From Roseomonas sp. KE0001 (GTDB lineage Bacteria > Pseudomonadota > Alphaproteobacteria > Acetobacterales > Acetobacteraceae): a stretch of DNA of 64,000 nt. The position numbers were made by a program, and so were the translations under genes. The first letter of the stretch is position 1. Every line of letters begins with the position of its first letter. Under the pieces are notes generated by a model. That model saw only the letters and a program-made list of their open reading frames with translations, searched no databases and was not told the DNA's origin. The DNA lies in assembly GCF_016107285.1 (NCBI RefSeq), contig NZ_RCVQ01000001.1:124001-188000 (forward strand), read 5' to 3'. Shown piece by piece: positions 1 through 12,748 of this stretch.

Positions 1-119
1 TCGGGACGGCGCACCGGGATGCCGAGGACGGCGAGGTCTCCTACTCGATCCACCTGACCGTGCTCGAGGAGGATCTGCCCCAGGCGCCCAAGCCGGCCGC
101 GGCGCCGCGCCGGCGCTGA
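1..119 (+). CDS. 3' end of an unidentified protein (partial)
   Basis: An open frame enters from the left edge (codons in phase with position 3) and stops with TGA at 117-119. The visible tail ends in a proline/alanine/arginine-rich stretch after a segment reading EVSYSIHLTVLEED. Only about 38 residues are visible and I recognise no domain. The other two forward frames are less convincing because one stops early and the other runs into the terminator. A strong hairpin with a T-tract lies about 30 bases downstream, which fits this being the end of a transcription unit. Confidence 0.45.
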   Translation, partial: GTAHRDAEDGEVSYSIHLTVLEEDLPQAPKPAAAPRRR

Positions 120-146
120 GGCCCTCTTCTGGCAAGGAGGCGCATG

Positions 147-182
147 AAAAAGGCCGGGGCGGCGAATGCCCCGGCCTTTTTT
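147..182. terminator. Bidirectional rho-independent terminator
   Basis: A perfect 9-bp GC stem (152-160 pairing with 168-176) around a 7-base loop is flanked by A5 on the left and T6 on the right. It can therefore work on both strands. It lies between two convergent genes: the partial gene at the left edge and trcR on the minus strand. Confidence 0.85.
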
Positions 183-233
183 CTTGTCCGCAGAGCTTGC
201 CGCTCCGCCCCGGTCCAGGCGCCGGCGGCCTGT

Positions 234-797
234 TCAGGCCGCGTCCTCGTCCTCCGGTGGCGCCATCGGGGCGGCGGGGTTGCCGCCCGCCGCCATCACT
301 GCGGCATTCAGGTCCGATTGGCTGCACAGGCCCAGGATCACCGGATCGCGCGGCTTGATGTTGGCGCTGTTCCAGTGGGTGCGATCGCGCACCTTGGCGA
401 TGGTGTCCTTGGTGGTGCCCAGCAGCTTGCCGATCTGCGCCTCGGACAGCTGCGGGAAGTTGCGCAGCAGGAAGGCGATGGCGTCCGGACGGTCGTTGCG
501 CTTGGAGACGGGGGTGTAGCGCGCGCCCTTGCCCCGGCTCTTCGGCGCCGGCAGCGCGCTTTCCAGCAGCCGCAGACGGGCATTCGGATCGGCCTCGACG
601 CGGAGGATCTCCTCGCGCGTCAACTGCCCGTTCTGGATCGGATCATAGCCGACGATCCCCTGCGCGACCTCTCCATCGGCGATCGCCTGGACCTCGAGCG
701 GATGCATGCCGACGAACTCGGCGATCTGTTCGAAGCTGAGGGAGGTCTTCTCGATCAGCCACACGGCGGTGGCCTTCGGCATCAGCGGGAGCGGCAT
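234..797 (-). CDS. trcR: TrcR-type cell cycle transcriptional regulator (DUF1013)
   Basis: 187 residues matching the DUF1013/TrcR family, a conserved alphaproteobacterial DNA-binding regulator associated with cell-cycle transcription. The N-terminal half (WLIEKTSLSFEQIAEFVGMH) and a second helix-turn-helix-like segment (LSEAQIGKLLGTTKDTIAKV) are characteristic, followed by a conserved stretch with THWNSANIKPRDP. The C-terminus is a low-complexity Pro/Ala/acidic tail. The open frame runs further upstream, but ATG at 797 has an AAGG ribosome site six bases before it and begins exactly where family members begin. Transcription runs toward the bidirectional terminator at 147-182. It is divergent from the NDUFA9-like gene, with about 220 bases between them. 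Confidence 0.88.
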   Translation of the reverse strand: MPLPLMPKATAVWLIEKTSLSFEQIAEFVGMHPLEVQAIADGEVAQGIVGYDPIQNGQLTREEILRVEADPNARLRLLESALPAPKSRGKGARYTPVSKRNDRPDAIAFLLRNFPQLSEAQIGKLLGTTKDTIAKVRDRTHWNSANIKPRDPVILGLCSQSDLNAAVMAAGGNPAAPMAPPEDEDAA

Positions 798-1020
798 CGG
801 CAACCTTGTCAGTCGGTCGGGGCATGGCGGATGGGCGGGGGCAGCCCGCCGCCCACCCCGGTGGCCTTGCATATAAGGCCCGGGGGGGAGGGGGTCAAAG
901 CCCGAGGCCATTCGCCAAGCGGAATGCGCGGAGATCACGCGGATATGCCCCCTCGTCGTGGCGTGGCCTTGCGCCGGCCGCCGGCATCCATATCGTTCCA
1001 GAAGGGAAGCAGGAGCGCGG

Positions 1021-1971
1021 ATGATGGGTCGGAAACTGGCGGTGGTGTTCGGCGGCGCGGGCTTCATCGGGCGGCATCTGGTGCCGCGCCTGGCACGGGA
1101 TGGCTATGAGTGCCGGATCGTCACCCGCAATCCGGAGGCGGTGCGGCCGCTGTCCACCCAGGGCCGGCTGGGGCAGGTGGTGCCCTGGACCGCGGATCTG
1201 CGGTCCGACGCGGCGCTGGCGCGGGCGGTGCGGGAAGCGCGGCTGGTGGTCAACCTGATCGGGATCCTGGCCGAGCGGCGCCGGGGCGATTTCCAGCGGC
1301 TGCAGGGCGAGCTGCCGGGCCGCATCGGCGCTGCGGCCCGGCAGGAGGGCGTCGCGCATCTGGTGCAGGTCTCCGCCATCGGCGCCGATCCGGGAAGCGA
1401 CAGCGCCTATGCGCGCAGCAAGGCCGCCGGGGAGGCGGCGGTCCGGGCGGCCTTTCCGCAGGCGACCATCCTGCGGCCGTCCATCATCTTCGGGCCGGAG
1501 GACCATTTCTTCAACCGCTTCGCCGCCATGGCGCGGTGGCTGCCGGTCCTGCCGGTCATCCGCGGCGGCACGCGTTTCCAGCCCGTCCATGTGGGGGATG
1601 TCGCCGAGGCCATCCTGCGGACCGCGGAAGGGGGCGCCTTCGCCGGCCGCACCTTCGAGGTGGGCGGGCCCCGGGTGGCCACCTTCCGGGAGCTGATGGG
1701 CTATGTGCTGGAAGTCACCGGCCGCTCGCGCCGCCTCCTCCCGGTCCCGGAGGGCCTGGCGCGGCTGCAGGCCAGGCTGGGCGAGCATCTGCCGGGCGCG
1801 CCGCTGACCCGCGATCAGCTCGCCCTGCTGCGGCACGACAATGTGGTCTCCCCGGAGGCAGACGGATTCGCGGCGCTGGGCCTGCGGCCGGTGGCGATGG
1901 AGGCGGTGGTGCCGGGCTACCTGGCGCCCTATCGGCCGGATGGCGGGCGGGAACGGTCTTCGACCTCATAG
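1021..1971 (+). CDS. Complex I NDUFA9-like NAD(P)-binding protein
   Basis: 316 residues, an atypical extended short-chain dehydrogenase (NmrA/epimerase fold). The Rossmann motif GGAGFIG is at residues 11-17. Later segments such as LVQVSAIGAD, a YARSK-like element and LRPSIIFGPEDHFFNRFA are typical of the NDUFA9 group. In mitochondria NDUFA9 is a complex I accessory subunit. In alphaproteobacteria homologues are soluble or membrane-associated NAD(P)H-binding proteins of uncertain role. The start is chosen for a GGAG-type site just upstream. No nuo gene is in the window, so a respiratory role here is by family only. Confidence 0.85.
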   Translation: MMGRKLAVVFGGAGFIGRHLVPRLARDGYECRIVTRNPEAVRPLSTQGRLGQVVPWTADLRSDAALARAVREARLVVNLIGILAERRRGDFQRLQGELPGRIGAAARQEGVAHLVQVSAIGADPGSDSAYARSKAAGEAAVRAAFPQATILRPSIIFGPEDHFFNRFAAMARWLPVLPVIRGGTRFQPVHVGDVAEAILRTAEGGAFAGRTFEVGGPRVATFRELMGYVLEVTGRSRRLLPVPEGLARLQARLGEHLPGAPLTRDQLALLRHDNVVSPEADGFAALGLRPVAMEAVVPGYLAPYRPDGGRERSSTS

Positions 1972-2182
1972 GGCCGAATCGGACGTTTGTCTTGGTAATG
2001 CGATACGGTTCCGTAAAAGACCTTGGAAGTCTCGCCGAAAGAAAGACAGCATTACTGACCTTATGGCGAATTAGGACTCGCCTGAGGCGCGCGGGATATG
2101 GCAAATGTCCTGCTGTGACGCGGTGCCGCATGGCTGCCGCCCCTGCCCCTGACCGCCTTCCTGCCCGAAGGACACCGCGCCC

Positions 2183-3625
2183 ATGGCCGAACGCATGCTG
2201 CAATTCGTGCGCCTGTCGCAACAGACTCCCGAGAAGCGCCCGGCGGAGGCGCGAAGGACCGATTTCGGCGAGATCTACCAGCGCTTCAGCGCCGAGCGGG
2301 CTGGCCAGCAGGCCAGCCGCTGCAGCCAGTGTGGTGTGCCCTTCTGCTCGATCCACTGCCCTCTCAACAACAATATCCCCGACTGGCTGAAGCTGACCGC
2401 CGAGGGGCGGCTGGAGGAGGCCTACGAGGTCTCCGCCGCCACCAACACCTTCCCCGAGATCTGCGGCCGCGTCTGTCCGCAGGACCGGCTCTGCGAGGGC
2501 AACTGCGTCATCGAGAAGGGGTTCGAGAGCGTCACCATCGGCGCGGTGGAGAAGTACATCACGGACACGGCCTGGGAGCGGGGCTGGGTGAAGCCGCCCC
2601 GGCCGGCGCGCGAGGTCGGGCATTCGGTCGGCATCATCGGTGCCGGCCCGGCCGGCCTGGCCGCCGCCGAGCGGCTGCGGCTGCGCGGCTGGAAGGTCAC
2701 GGTCTACGACCGCTACGACCGCGTCGGCGGGCTGATGATCTACGGCATCCCCAACTTCAAGCTGGAGAAGGAGGTGGTGCTGCGCCGGCACGCGCAATAC
2801 GCGGAAGGCGGCATCGACTTCGTGCTCAACTGCCGCGTCGGCGAGGATGTCAGCCTGGAGGAGATCCGGGGCCGGCACGACGCGGTGCTGATCGCCACCG
2901 GCGTCTACAAGGCGCGCGACATCGGCGGGCCGGGCGGCGAGCTGGACGGCATCGTGCCCGCGCTCGACTACCTCACCGCCTCCAACCGCCAGGGCCTGGG
3001 CGACAGCGTGGCGGCGTTCGAGGACGGCCGGCTGAACGCCGCCGGCAAGCGCGTCGTCGTCATCGGCGGCGGCGACACGGCGATGGACTGCGTGCGCACC
3101 GCCATCCGCCAGGGCGCGGCGAGCGTCACCTGCCTCTATCGCCGCGACAGGGCGAACATGCCGGGCTCGCTGCGCGAGGTGGCCAATGCGGAGGAGGAGG
3201 GCGTGCGCTTCGCCTGGCTCTCCGCCCCCGAGGGCTTCGTCGAGGACGAGGCCGGACGTGTCGGCGCGGTGCGGGCGGTAAGGATGCATCTCGGCCTGCC
3301 CGACGCCACCGGCCGCCAGCAGGTCGAGCCCATCCCCGGAAGCGCCTTCGACGAGCCGGCCGAGCTGGTGATCAAGGCGCTGGGCTTCGATCCGGAGGAC
3401 CTGCCGACGATGTTCGGGGAGCCGGCGCTGACGGTCAGCCGCTGGGGCACGCTGGTGATCGACCGCCGGACCATGATGACCAACCTGCCGGGCGTCTTCG
3501 CCGCCGGCGACATCGTGCGCGGCGCCTCGCTGGTGGTCTGGGGCATCCGGGACGGCCGGGACGTGGCCGAGCAGATCGAGAAGTACGTGCTGGCGAAGAC
3601 CTCGCCGGCGATGGCTGCGGAGTGA
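2183..3625 (+). CDS. gltD: Glutamate synthase (NADPH) small subunit
   Basis: 480 residues, the usual length for GltD, the beta subunit that oxidises NADPH and passes electrons to GltB for glutamate formation from glutamine and 2-oxoglutarate. Two cysteine clusters are visible: C47, C50, C55, C59 and C94, C98, C104, C108. They match the low-potential [4Fe-4S] ligands of the N-terminal domain. The FAD Rossmann motif GAGPAG is at residues 153-158, a second nucleotide motif is VVVIGGGDTAMDC, and the FAD-closing segment FAAGDIVRGASLVVWGI is near the C-terminus. gltB starts 5 bases after the stop, so the order is gltD-gltB. The 210 bases upstream (1972-2182) are less GC-rich than the genes and probably hold the promoter, but I could not pick a convincing -35/-10 pair. 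Confidence 0.95.
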   Translation: MAERMLQFVRLSQQTPEKRPAEARRTDFGEIYQRFSAERAGQQASRCSQCGVPFCSIHCPLNNNIPDWLKLTAEGRLEEAYEVSAATNTFPEICGRVCPQDRLCEGNCVIEKGFESVTIGAVEKYITDTAWERGWVKPPRPAREVGHSVGIIGAGPAGLAAAERLRLRGWKVTVYDRYDRVGGLMIYGIPNFKLEKEVVLRRHAQYAEGGIDFVLNCRVGEDVSLEEIRGRHDAVLIATGVYKARDIGGPGGELDGIVPALDYLTASNRQGLGDSVAAFEDGRLNAAGKRVVVIGGGDTAMDCVRTAIRQGAASVTCLYRRDRANMPGSLREVANAEEEGVRFAWLSAPEGFVEDEAGRVGAVRAVRMHLGLPDATGRQQVEPIPGSAFDEPAELVIKALGFDPEDLPTMFGEPALTVSRWGTLVIDRRTMMTNLPGVFAAGDIVRGASLVVWGIRDGRDVAEQIEKYVLAKTSPAMAAE

Positions 3626-3630
3626 CCTCC

Positions 3631-8166
<4,536 letters not shown>

Positions 8167-8268
8167 TGGCGGGAATGGTAATATCCTGCAACTTCCCGTG
8201 ATGTTCGCCTAGCCCCCGGGGGTCGCGCATGCGATAAGCGCGGCCCCCATCACGGTCCGGCTGTTTGC

Positions 8269-8937
8269 ATGAGAATCCTCTACCATCTTCCCCTCTCCCC
8301 CTATGCGCGCAAGGTGCGCCTCGTGTTGAGCGAGAAGCGGATTCCTTTCGAGCTGCGCATCGAGCGGGTCTGGGAGAGGCGGGAAGAGTTCCTGGCCCTG
8401 AACCCCGGCTGCACTGTGCCGGTGCTGGTGGAGGAGAACGGGCTGGTTCTGGCTGACAGCTACGCCATCTGCGAATATCTCGACGAGGCCTATCCCGACC
8501 TTCCGCTGCTGGGCCGGACCCTGGGGGAGCGGGCGGAAGTCCGCCGGCTGGTCGCCTGGTTCGATGGCAAGTTCGCCCGCGAGGTCACCGACAATCTGCT
8601 CTACGAGAAGCAGATGAAGCGGCTGATGGGGCGCGGCAACCCCGATGCCGGGGCCCTGCGCGCCGGCTACGCCAACCTCAAGCCGCATCTCGACTATCTG
8701 GGCTGGCTGTCGGAGACGCGGCTCTGGCTGGCGGGCAACTTCCTCTCCCTGGCCGATCTGGCCGCGGCGGCGCATCTCTCGGCGCTCGACTATATCGGTG
8801 ACCTCGACTGGTCGCTGAACGATGCCGCCAAGGACTGGTATGCGCGGGTGAAGTCCCGCCCGGCCTTCCGCCCCCTGCTGGCCGACCGTGTCAGCGGCAC
8901 GAACCCGCCGCCGCATTACGCCGACCTGGACTTCTGA
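8269..8937 (+). CDS. fzlA: FzlA-like FtsZ-binding protein (GST fold)
   Basis: 222 residues with an N-terminal thioredoxin-like and a C-terminal helical glutathione-transferase domain. The N-terminus (LYHLPLSPYARKVRL), the segment ADSYAICEYLDEAYPDLPL, the block ERAEVRRLVAWFDGKFAREV and the proline-containing tail ending HYADLDF match my recollection of the alphaproteobacterial FzlA group. FzlA binds FtsZ filaments and promotes constriction in Caulobacter. The conserved C-terminal tail, needed for FtsZ binding in that family, is intact. The alternative is an ordinary GST family enzyme. The gene stands alone, about 100 bases after gltB. Confidence 0.78.
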   Translation: MRILYHLPLSPYARKVRLVLSEKRIPFELRIERVWERREEFLALNPGCTVPVLVEENGLVLADSYAICEYLDEAYPDLPLLGRTLGERAEVRRLVAWFDGKFAREVTDNLLYEKQMKRLMGRGNPDAGALRAGYANLKPHLDYLGWLSETRLWLAGNFLSLADLAAAAHLSALDYIGDLDWSLNDAAKDWYARVKSRPAFRPLLADRVSGTNPPPHYADLDF

Positions 8938-8943
8938 GGCGCC

Positions 8944-9618
8944 TCAGCCGCCGCCGAGATCCTGGCTGAGCCGCCGCGCCGCCGCCGCCACCGCGGCCTC
9001 CAGCGGCGCCCGCAGCGTGGCATCGCCCAGCCGGGTCGCCGTGCCGGAGAGGGTCAGGGCGCCGAGCAGCCGGCCGCCCGGGCCCCGCACCGGCGCGGCG
9101 ATCGCCGCCAGTTCCGGGTCGCGCTCGCCCAGGGTCACCACCAGCTCGCCCCCCTCGCCGCGCAGGACATGGCCGGCCGCGCCGCGGTCGAGCGGCAGGC
9201 GGGTGCCGGGCAGGAGCTGGTCGCGCACCAGGTGCCGGCCCTCCTCCCGCAGCAGGCAGAGCCGCGCCTGGCCGTCGCGGATGTAGAAGCTGGCGCTTTC
9301 CCCCGTCCGGTCGGCCAGCTCGCGCAGCACCGGCGGCACGAAGGCGCGCAGCGGCCCTTCCGCTCCCTCGGCCATCAGCCCCAGCCTCACCAGGGCGGGC
9401 CCCAGCCGCCAGACCGCCGCCTCGCCCGGCCGGACCAGCATCCGCGCCCGTTCCAGCGAGGCCATGAGTCGCAGCAGCGTGCTCTTGTAGAGCCCGGTGC
9501 GGCGCGACAGCTCGGCCAGGGTCAGGCCCGCCTCCCCGGGGCGGAAGGCGGCGAGGATGGACAGGGCGCGGTCCACCGCGCCGACCCCCTCGGCGGGCGC
9601 TTCCGGCTTGACGGACAT
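8944..9618 (-). CDS. IclR-family transcriptional regulator
   Basis: 224 residues: an N-terminal winged helix (GAVDRALSILAAF, LAELSRRTGLYKSTLLRLMASL) and a C-terminal IclR effector-binding domain (ADRTGESASFYIRDGQARLCL). The frame is open further upstream, but ATG at 9618 gives the normal N-terminus and leaves the operator-like palindrome at 9642-9658 outside the gene. It is divergent from the CaiB/HMG-CoA lyase pair, the usual arrangement for a local regulator of a catabolic operon. The effector is unknown, and a CoA-linked acid or its free form is a reasonable guess. Confidence 0.9.
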   Translation of the reverse strand: MSVKPEAPAEGVGAVDRALSILAAFRPGEAGLTLAELSRRTGLYKSTLLRLMASLERARMLVRPGEAAVWRLGPALVRLGLMAEGAEGPLRAFVPPVLRELADRTGESASFYIRDGQARLCLLREEGRHLVRDQLLPGTRLPLDRGAAGHVLRGEGGELVVTLGERDPELAAIAAPVRGPGGRLLGALTLSGTATRLGDATLRAPLEAAVAAAARRLSQDLGGG

Positions 9619-9641
9619 GCGATCGGGTTCCAGACTTGAAA

Positions 9642-9658
9642 ACAGAACGACATTCTGT
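9642..9658. promoter_or_regulatory. Operator-like palindrome between iclR and caiB genes
   Basis: Perfect inverted repeat ACAGAA-CGACA-TTCTGT. It lies 24 bases upstream of the iclR start and 16 bases upstream of the CoA-transferase start. Position and form fit an IclR-type operator that controls both divergent genes. Confidence 0.65.
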
Positions 9659-9674
9659 CCAACGGAACGGTGCC

Positions 9675-10931
9675 ATGTCAAGCCAAGCTTCTCCCGCCAG
9701 CGACCAGCCAGGCGAGCCGCCGGCAGGGCTGCCCCCGGTTGAGCTGCCCCTGGCCGGGCTGCGCGTGCTCGACTTCGGCCACACCGTCATGGGCCCGACC
9801 TGCGGCGTGGTGCTGGCCGATCTCGGCGCCGAGGTGATCCGCATCGAGCCACCGGAGGGCGACCGCACCCGTCGCCTGGGCGGCTTCGGCATCGGCTTCT
9901 TCGCCACCTACAACCGCAACAAGGCCAGCCTGGCGCTGGATCTGAAGGACCCGCGCGGGAAGGCCATCCTGGAGCGGCTGGTGCCGACGGCGGATGTGCT
10001 GGTGGAGAACTTCGCCCCCGGAACGATGGAGCGGCTCGGCCTCGGCTGGGAGGCGCTGCGGGCCCTGAACCCGCGCCTCGTCTACTGCGCGCTGAAGGGC
10101 TACCTGCCCGGCCCCTACGAGGACCTGCCGGCGCTCGACGAGGTGGTGCAGATGCAGGGCGGCCTCGCCCACATGACCGGCCTGCCGGGCCGGCCGCTGC
10201 GCGCCGGCACCTCGGTGGTGGACATCATGGGCGGCGTCTTCGGCGTGGTCGGCATCCTCGCGGCGCTGCGCCAGCGCGAGCGCACCGGGCTCGGGCAGCG
10301 GGTGCAGGCCTCGCTGTTCGAGAGCGTCGCCTTCATGGTCGGGCAGCACATGGCGGCCGGCGCCATCGCCGGCGAACGCGTGCCGCCGATGACGGCGCGG
10401 CGCATCACCTGGGCGATCTATGACGTTTTCCTGGCGCGGGACGGGCAGGTCTTTGTCGGCGCCACCAGCGACCAGCACTGGCAGCGCCTCTGCGCCCAGT
10501 TCGGCCTGGAGGCGCTCGGCGCCGATCCCGAACTGGCGAGCAATGCGCAGCGCGTCGCCGGCCGGACCCGGATCATGCCCGAGCTGGAGCGGATCTTCGC
10601 CGCCATGCCGGTGGAGGAGGTGCTGCGCCGCTGCCGCGCCGCGCGCATCCCCTGCGCGCCCGTGGCGCATCCCGAGGATCTCTTCGAGGACCCGCAGCTG
10701 CTGTCGGGCGGGGTGATGGGCGAGACGCGCCTGGCCGAAGGCCTGACCCGGCCCCTGCCGATGACGCCGCTGCATTTCGAGACCGCGCCGCTGGGGCTGC
10801 GGCGGCAGCCGCCGGCGGTGGGCGAGGGGGCGGAGGCCCTGCTCGCCAGCCTGGGCCTCGACGAGCCGGAGCGGGCGGCGCTGCGCCGCGACGGGGTGCT
10901 GGCGCCCGCCGCCGGGGAGGCCGCGGCATGA
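9675..10931 (+). CDS. CaiB/BaiF family CoA-transferase
   Basis: 418 residues, a class III (family III) CoA-transferase. The family N-terminus LAGLRVLDFGHTVMGPTCG, ADLGAEVIRIEPPEGD and the NRNKASLALDLKDPRGK block are clear. The catalytic aspartate of the family fits D155 in PALDEVVQ. It transfers CoA between carboxylic acids; the substrate cannot be read off. ATG 9675 is chosen because it follows a GGAACGG site; an in-frame start 39 bases earlier would run through the operator palindrome. The stop overlaps the start of the lyase gene (ATGA). Paired with an HMG-CoA-lyase-like enzyme, it could activate a 3-hydroxy-3-methylglutarate- or citramalate-like acid (inference). Confidence 0.9.
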   Translation: MSSQASPASDQPGEPPAGLPPVELPLAGLRVLDFGHTVMGPTCGVVLADLGAEVIRIEPPEGDRTRRLGGFGIGFFATYNRNKASLALDLKDPRGKAILERLVPTADVLVENFAPGTMERLGLGWEALRALNPRLVYCALKGYLPGPYEDLPALDEVVQMQGGLAHMTGLPGRPLRAGTSVVDIMGGVFGVVGILAALRQRERTGLGQRVQASLFESVAFMVGQHMAAGAIAGERVPPMTARRITWAIYDVFLARDGQVFVGATSDQHWQRLCAQFGLEALGADPELASNAQRVAGRTRIMPELERIFAAMPVEEVLRRCRAARIPCAPVAHPEDLFEDPQLLSGGVMGETRLAEGLTRPLPMTPLHFETAPLGLRRQPPAVGEGAEALLASLGLDEPERAALRRDGVLAPAAGEAAA

Positions 10932-11869
10932 GCTTCCCCGCCCGCATCGAGATCCGCGAGGAAGGGCCGCGCGAGGGCTTCCAGTTCGAGAAGGGCGAGA
11001 TCCCGACCGAAGGCAAGCTGGCGCTGATCCACGCCTTGGCGCGGACCGGGCTGAAGCGGATCCAGACCGTCTCCTTCGTCGATCCGCGCCGGGTGCCCGG
11101 CATGGCCGATGCCGAGCGGGTCTGCCAGGGGCTCCAACCGGCGCCGGGCGTGGCCTATGGCGCGCTCTGGCTGAACGCCAAGGGCTTCCTCCGCGCCCTG
11201 GTGGCGCCGAACCTGACGATCGACGGCAGCGTCTCGGTCTCCGCCTCCGAGGTCTTCGGCCGGCGCAACCAGAACCGTGACCGGGAGCAGGACCTGGCGG
11301 CCGCGGCGGCGCTGATGGCGCTCTATGCCGAGCACCGCGTGCCCTTCGCCCGCGCCACCATCATGGCGGCCTTCGGCTGCAATTTTCAGGGCGAGGTTCC
11401 GGTCGGCGCCGTGCTGGACCGCATCGCCGCGATCCTGGCCCTGGCCGGCGGGGCGGGGCTGGAGCGGCCGGTGATCTCGCTCGCCGACACCATGGCCTGG
11501 GCGACGCCGCCGTCGATCCGCCGCCTCGTCAGCGCGGTGCGCGAGAAGTGGCCGGAGCTGGAACTGTCCCTGCACCTGCACGACACGCGCGGCCTGGCCA
11601 TGGTCAATGCCTGGGAGGGGATGCGGCTCGGCGTTACCCGCTTCGATGCCGCCGTGGCGGGACTCGGGGGCTGCCCCTTCGCGAAGCACGCCGGGGCCGC
11701 GGGCAATCTCTGCACCGAGGATCTGGCGCTGCTCTGCGCCGAGGCGGGCATCGAGACCGGGCTCGACCTCGAGGCCCTGGCGGAGGCCGGGCGGCTGGCC
11801 GAGACGGTGGTCGGGCACCCGCTGCCCGGGCGGGTGAAGCAGGGCGGGACGCTGCGCCGCAGCACGTGA
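10928..11869 (+). CDS. Hydroxymethylglutaryl-CoA lyase-like enzyme
   Basis: 313 residues, a TIM-barrel of the DRE-TIM/HMG-CoA lyase group that cleaves a 3-hydroxy-acyl-CoA by retro-Claisen reaction. The metal ligands H216 and H218 (HLHDTRG) and the catalytic cysteine C249 in GLGGCPF are present, followed by AAGNLCTED. The N-terminal motif reads GPREGFQ: R15 is kept, but the metal-binding aspartate of classical HMG-CoA lyases is glutamate (E16). This may mark a variant branch with a different substrate, such as a citramalyl-CoA-type thioester. It overlaps the CoA-transferase by four bases, so the two are translationally coupled. Confidence 0.85.
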   Translation: MSFPARIEIREEGPREGFQFEKGEIPTEGKLALIHALARTGLKRIQTVSFVDPRRVPGMADAERVCQGLQPAPGVAYGALWLNAKGFLRALVAPNLTIDGSVSVSASEVFGRRNQNRDREQDLAAAAALMALYAEHRVPFARATIMAAFGCNFQGEVPVGAVLDRIAAILALAGGAGLERPVISLADTMAWATPPSIRRLVSAVREKWPELELSLHLHDTRGLAMVNAWEGMRLGVTRFDAAVAGLGGCPFAKHAGAAGNLCTEDLALLCAEAGIETGLDLEALAEAGRLAETVVGHPLPGRVKQGGTLRRST

Positions 11870-11926
11870 TGGCGGCGCGGTCAGGAAATGTTGTGATCCG
11901 TGCCGCAGCGCAGCATAAGGTCACGC

Positions 11927-12748
11927 ATGCGGTCCCGTTCCGAAGTCGTATCATCGTCGCCGATCTCGCTGGCGCAGGTGCGTGAGGCCAGCGCCGAGCA
12001 GTTGGCGCGGGCCTTTTCCGGCCCGCCGGCCGAGGCGGCCCGCTGGATCGCCGCAGCCGCCCGCGCCGGCATGGTCGAGGCGCAGTTCCTCTACGGGCAG
12101 ATCCTGCTGGAAGGGCGCGGCGTCCCCGAGGACCGGCGCGGCGCCCTGGGCTGGTTCCAGGTCGCGGCCGGGGCGGGGCATCTGCCGTCGCTGACCATGG
12201 TCGGCCGCTGCCACGAGCTGGGCTGGGGCACCACGGCCGATCTGCCGCGGGCGGCCACCTTCTATCGGCAGGCGGCGGAGCAGGGCTTCGACTGGGCGCA
12301 GTACAATCTCGCCACCCTCCTGGCGCGCGGCGCGGGGCTGCCGCAGGACCGGGCGGCGGCGCTGGCGTGGTTCCGCCGCGCCGCGGCGCAGGGGCACGCC
12401 AAGTCCATGACCGTGCTGGGCCGCTACCTTGAGGCCGGCTGGGCGGGCCCGCCCGACCCGGCGGCGGCGCGGGCGCTCTATGCCCGGGCGGCGGCGGCGG
12501 GCGAGTTCCGCGCCCAGTTCAACATGGGCAGCCTGGCGCTGGAGGCAGGCCAGGAAGAGGCGGCGCTGGACTGGTTCCGGCGCGCCGCCGAGACCGGCTC
12601 GCCCGGCTTCCTGGGAAGCATGGCCGAGCGGCTCCTGACCCGCCCGGAACCGGCGGTGCGCGACTTCGGCCAGAGGCTGATGGACAGATTGCGGGCGCGC
12701 TTCCCGATGCCGGGGCAGACGGCGCCCGGCGGGCCGGGGCGTGGCTGA
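11927..12748 (+). CDS. Sel1-like repeat protein
   Basis: 273 residues made mainly of Sel1-type TPR-like repeats of about 36 residues (A-x-FLYGQILLEGRGVPEDRRGALGWF, AQYNLATLLARGAGLPQDRAAALAWF, and more), five or more copies. Such solenoids act as protein-interaction scaffolds. There is no signal peptide or membrane segment, so it is probably cytoplasmic. ATG 11927 follows AAGG with a six-base spacer, better supported than an upstream GTG at 11900. The last eight bases overlap the next gene. Confidence 0.82.
   Translation: MRSRSEVVSSSPISLAQVREASAEQLARAFSGPPAEAARWIAAAARAGMVEAQFLYGQILLEGRGVPEDRRGALGWFQVAAGAGHLPSLTMVGRCHELGWGTTADLPRAATFYRQAAEQGFDWAQYNLATLLARGAGLPQDRAAALAWFRRAAAQGHAKSMTVLGRYLEAGWAGPPDPAAARALYARAAAAGEFRAQFNMGSLALEAGQEEAALDWFRRAAETGSPGFLGSMAERLLTRPEPAVRDFGQRLMDRLRARFPMPGQTAPGGPGRG

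Noticed and set aside
798-1067. N-terminal extension of trcR
   Set aside because: Arg/Pro-rich, unlike the family; ATG 797 has a ribosome site and the correct family start.
2329-3630. N-terminal extension of gltB over gltD
   Set aside because: Wrong-frame translation of gltD; the amidotransferase Cys must lie near the N-terminus.
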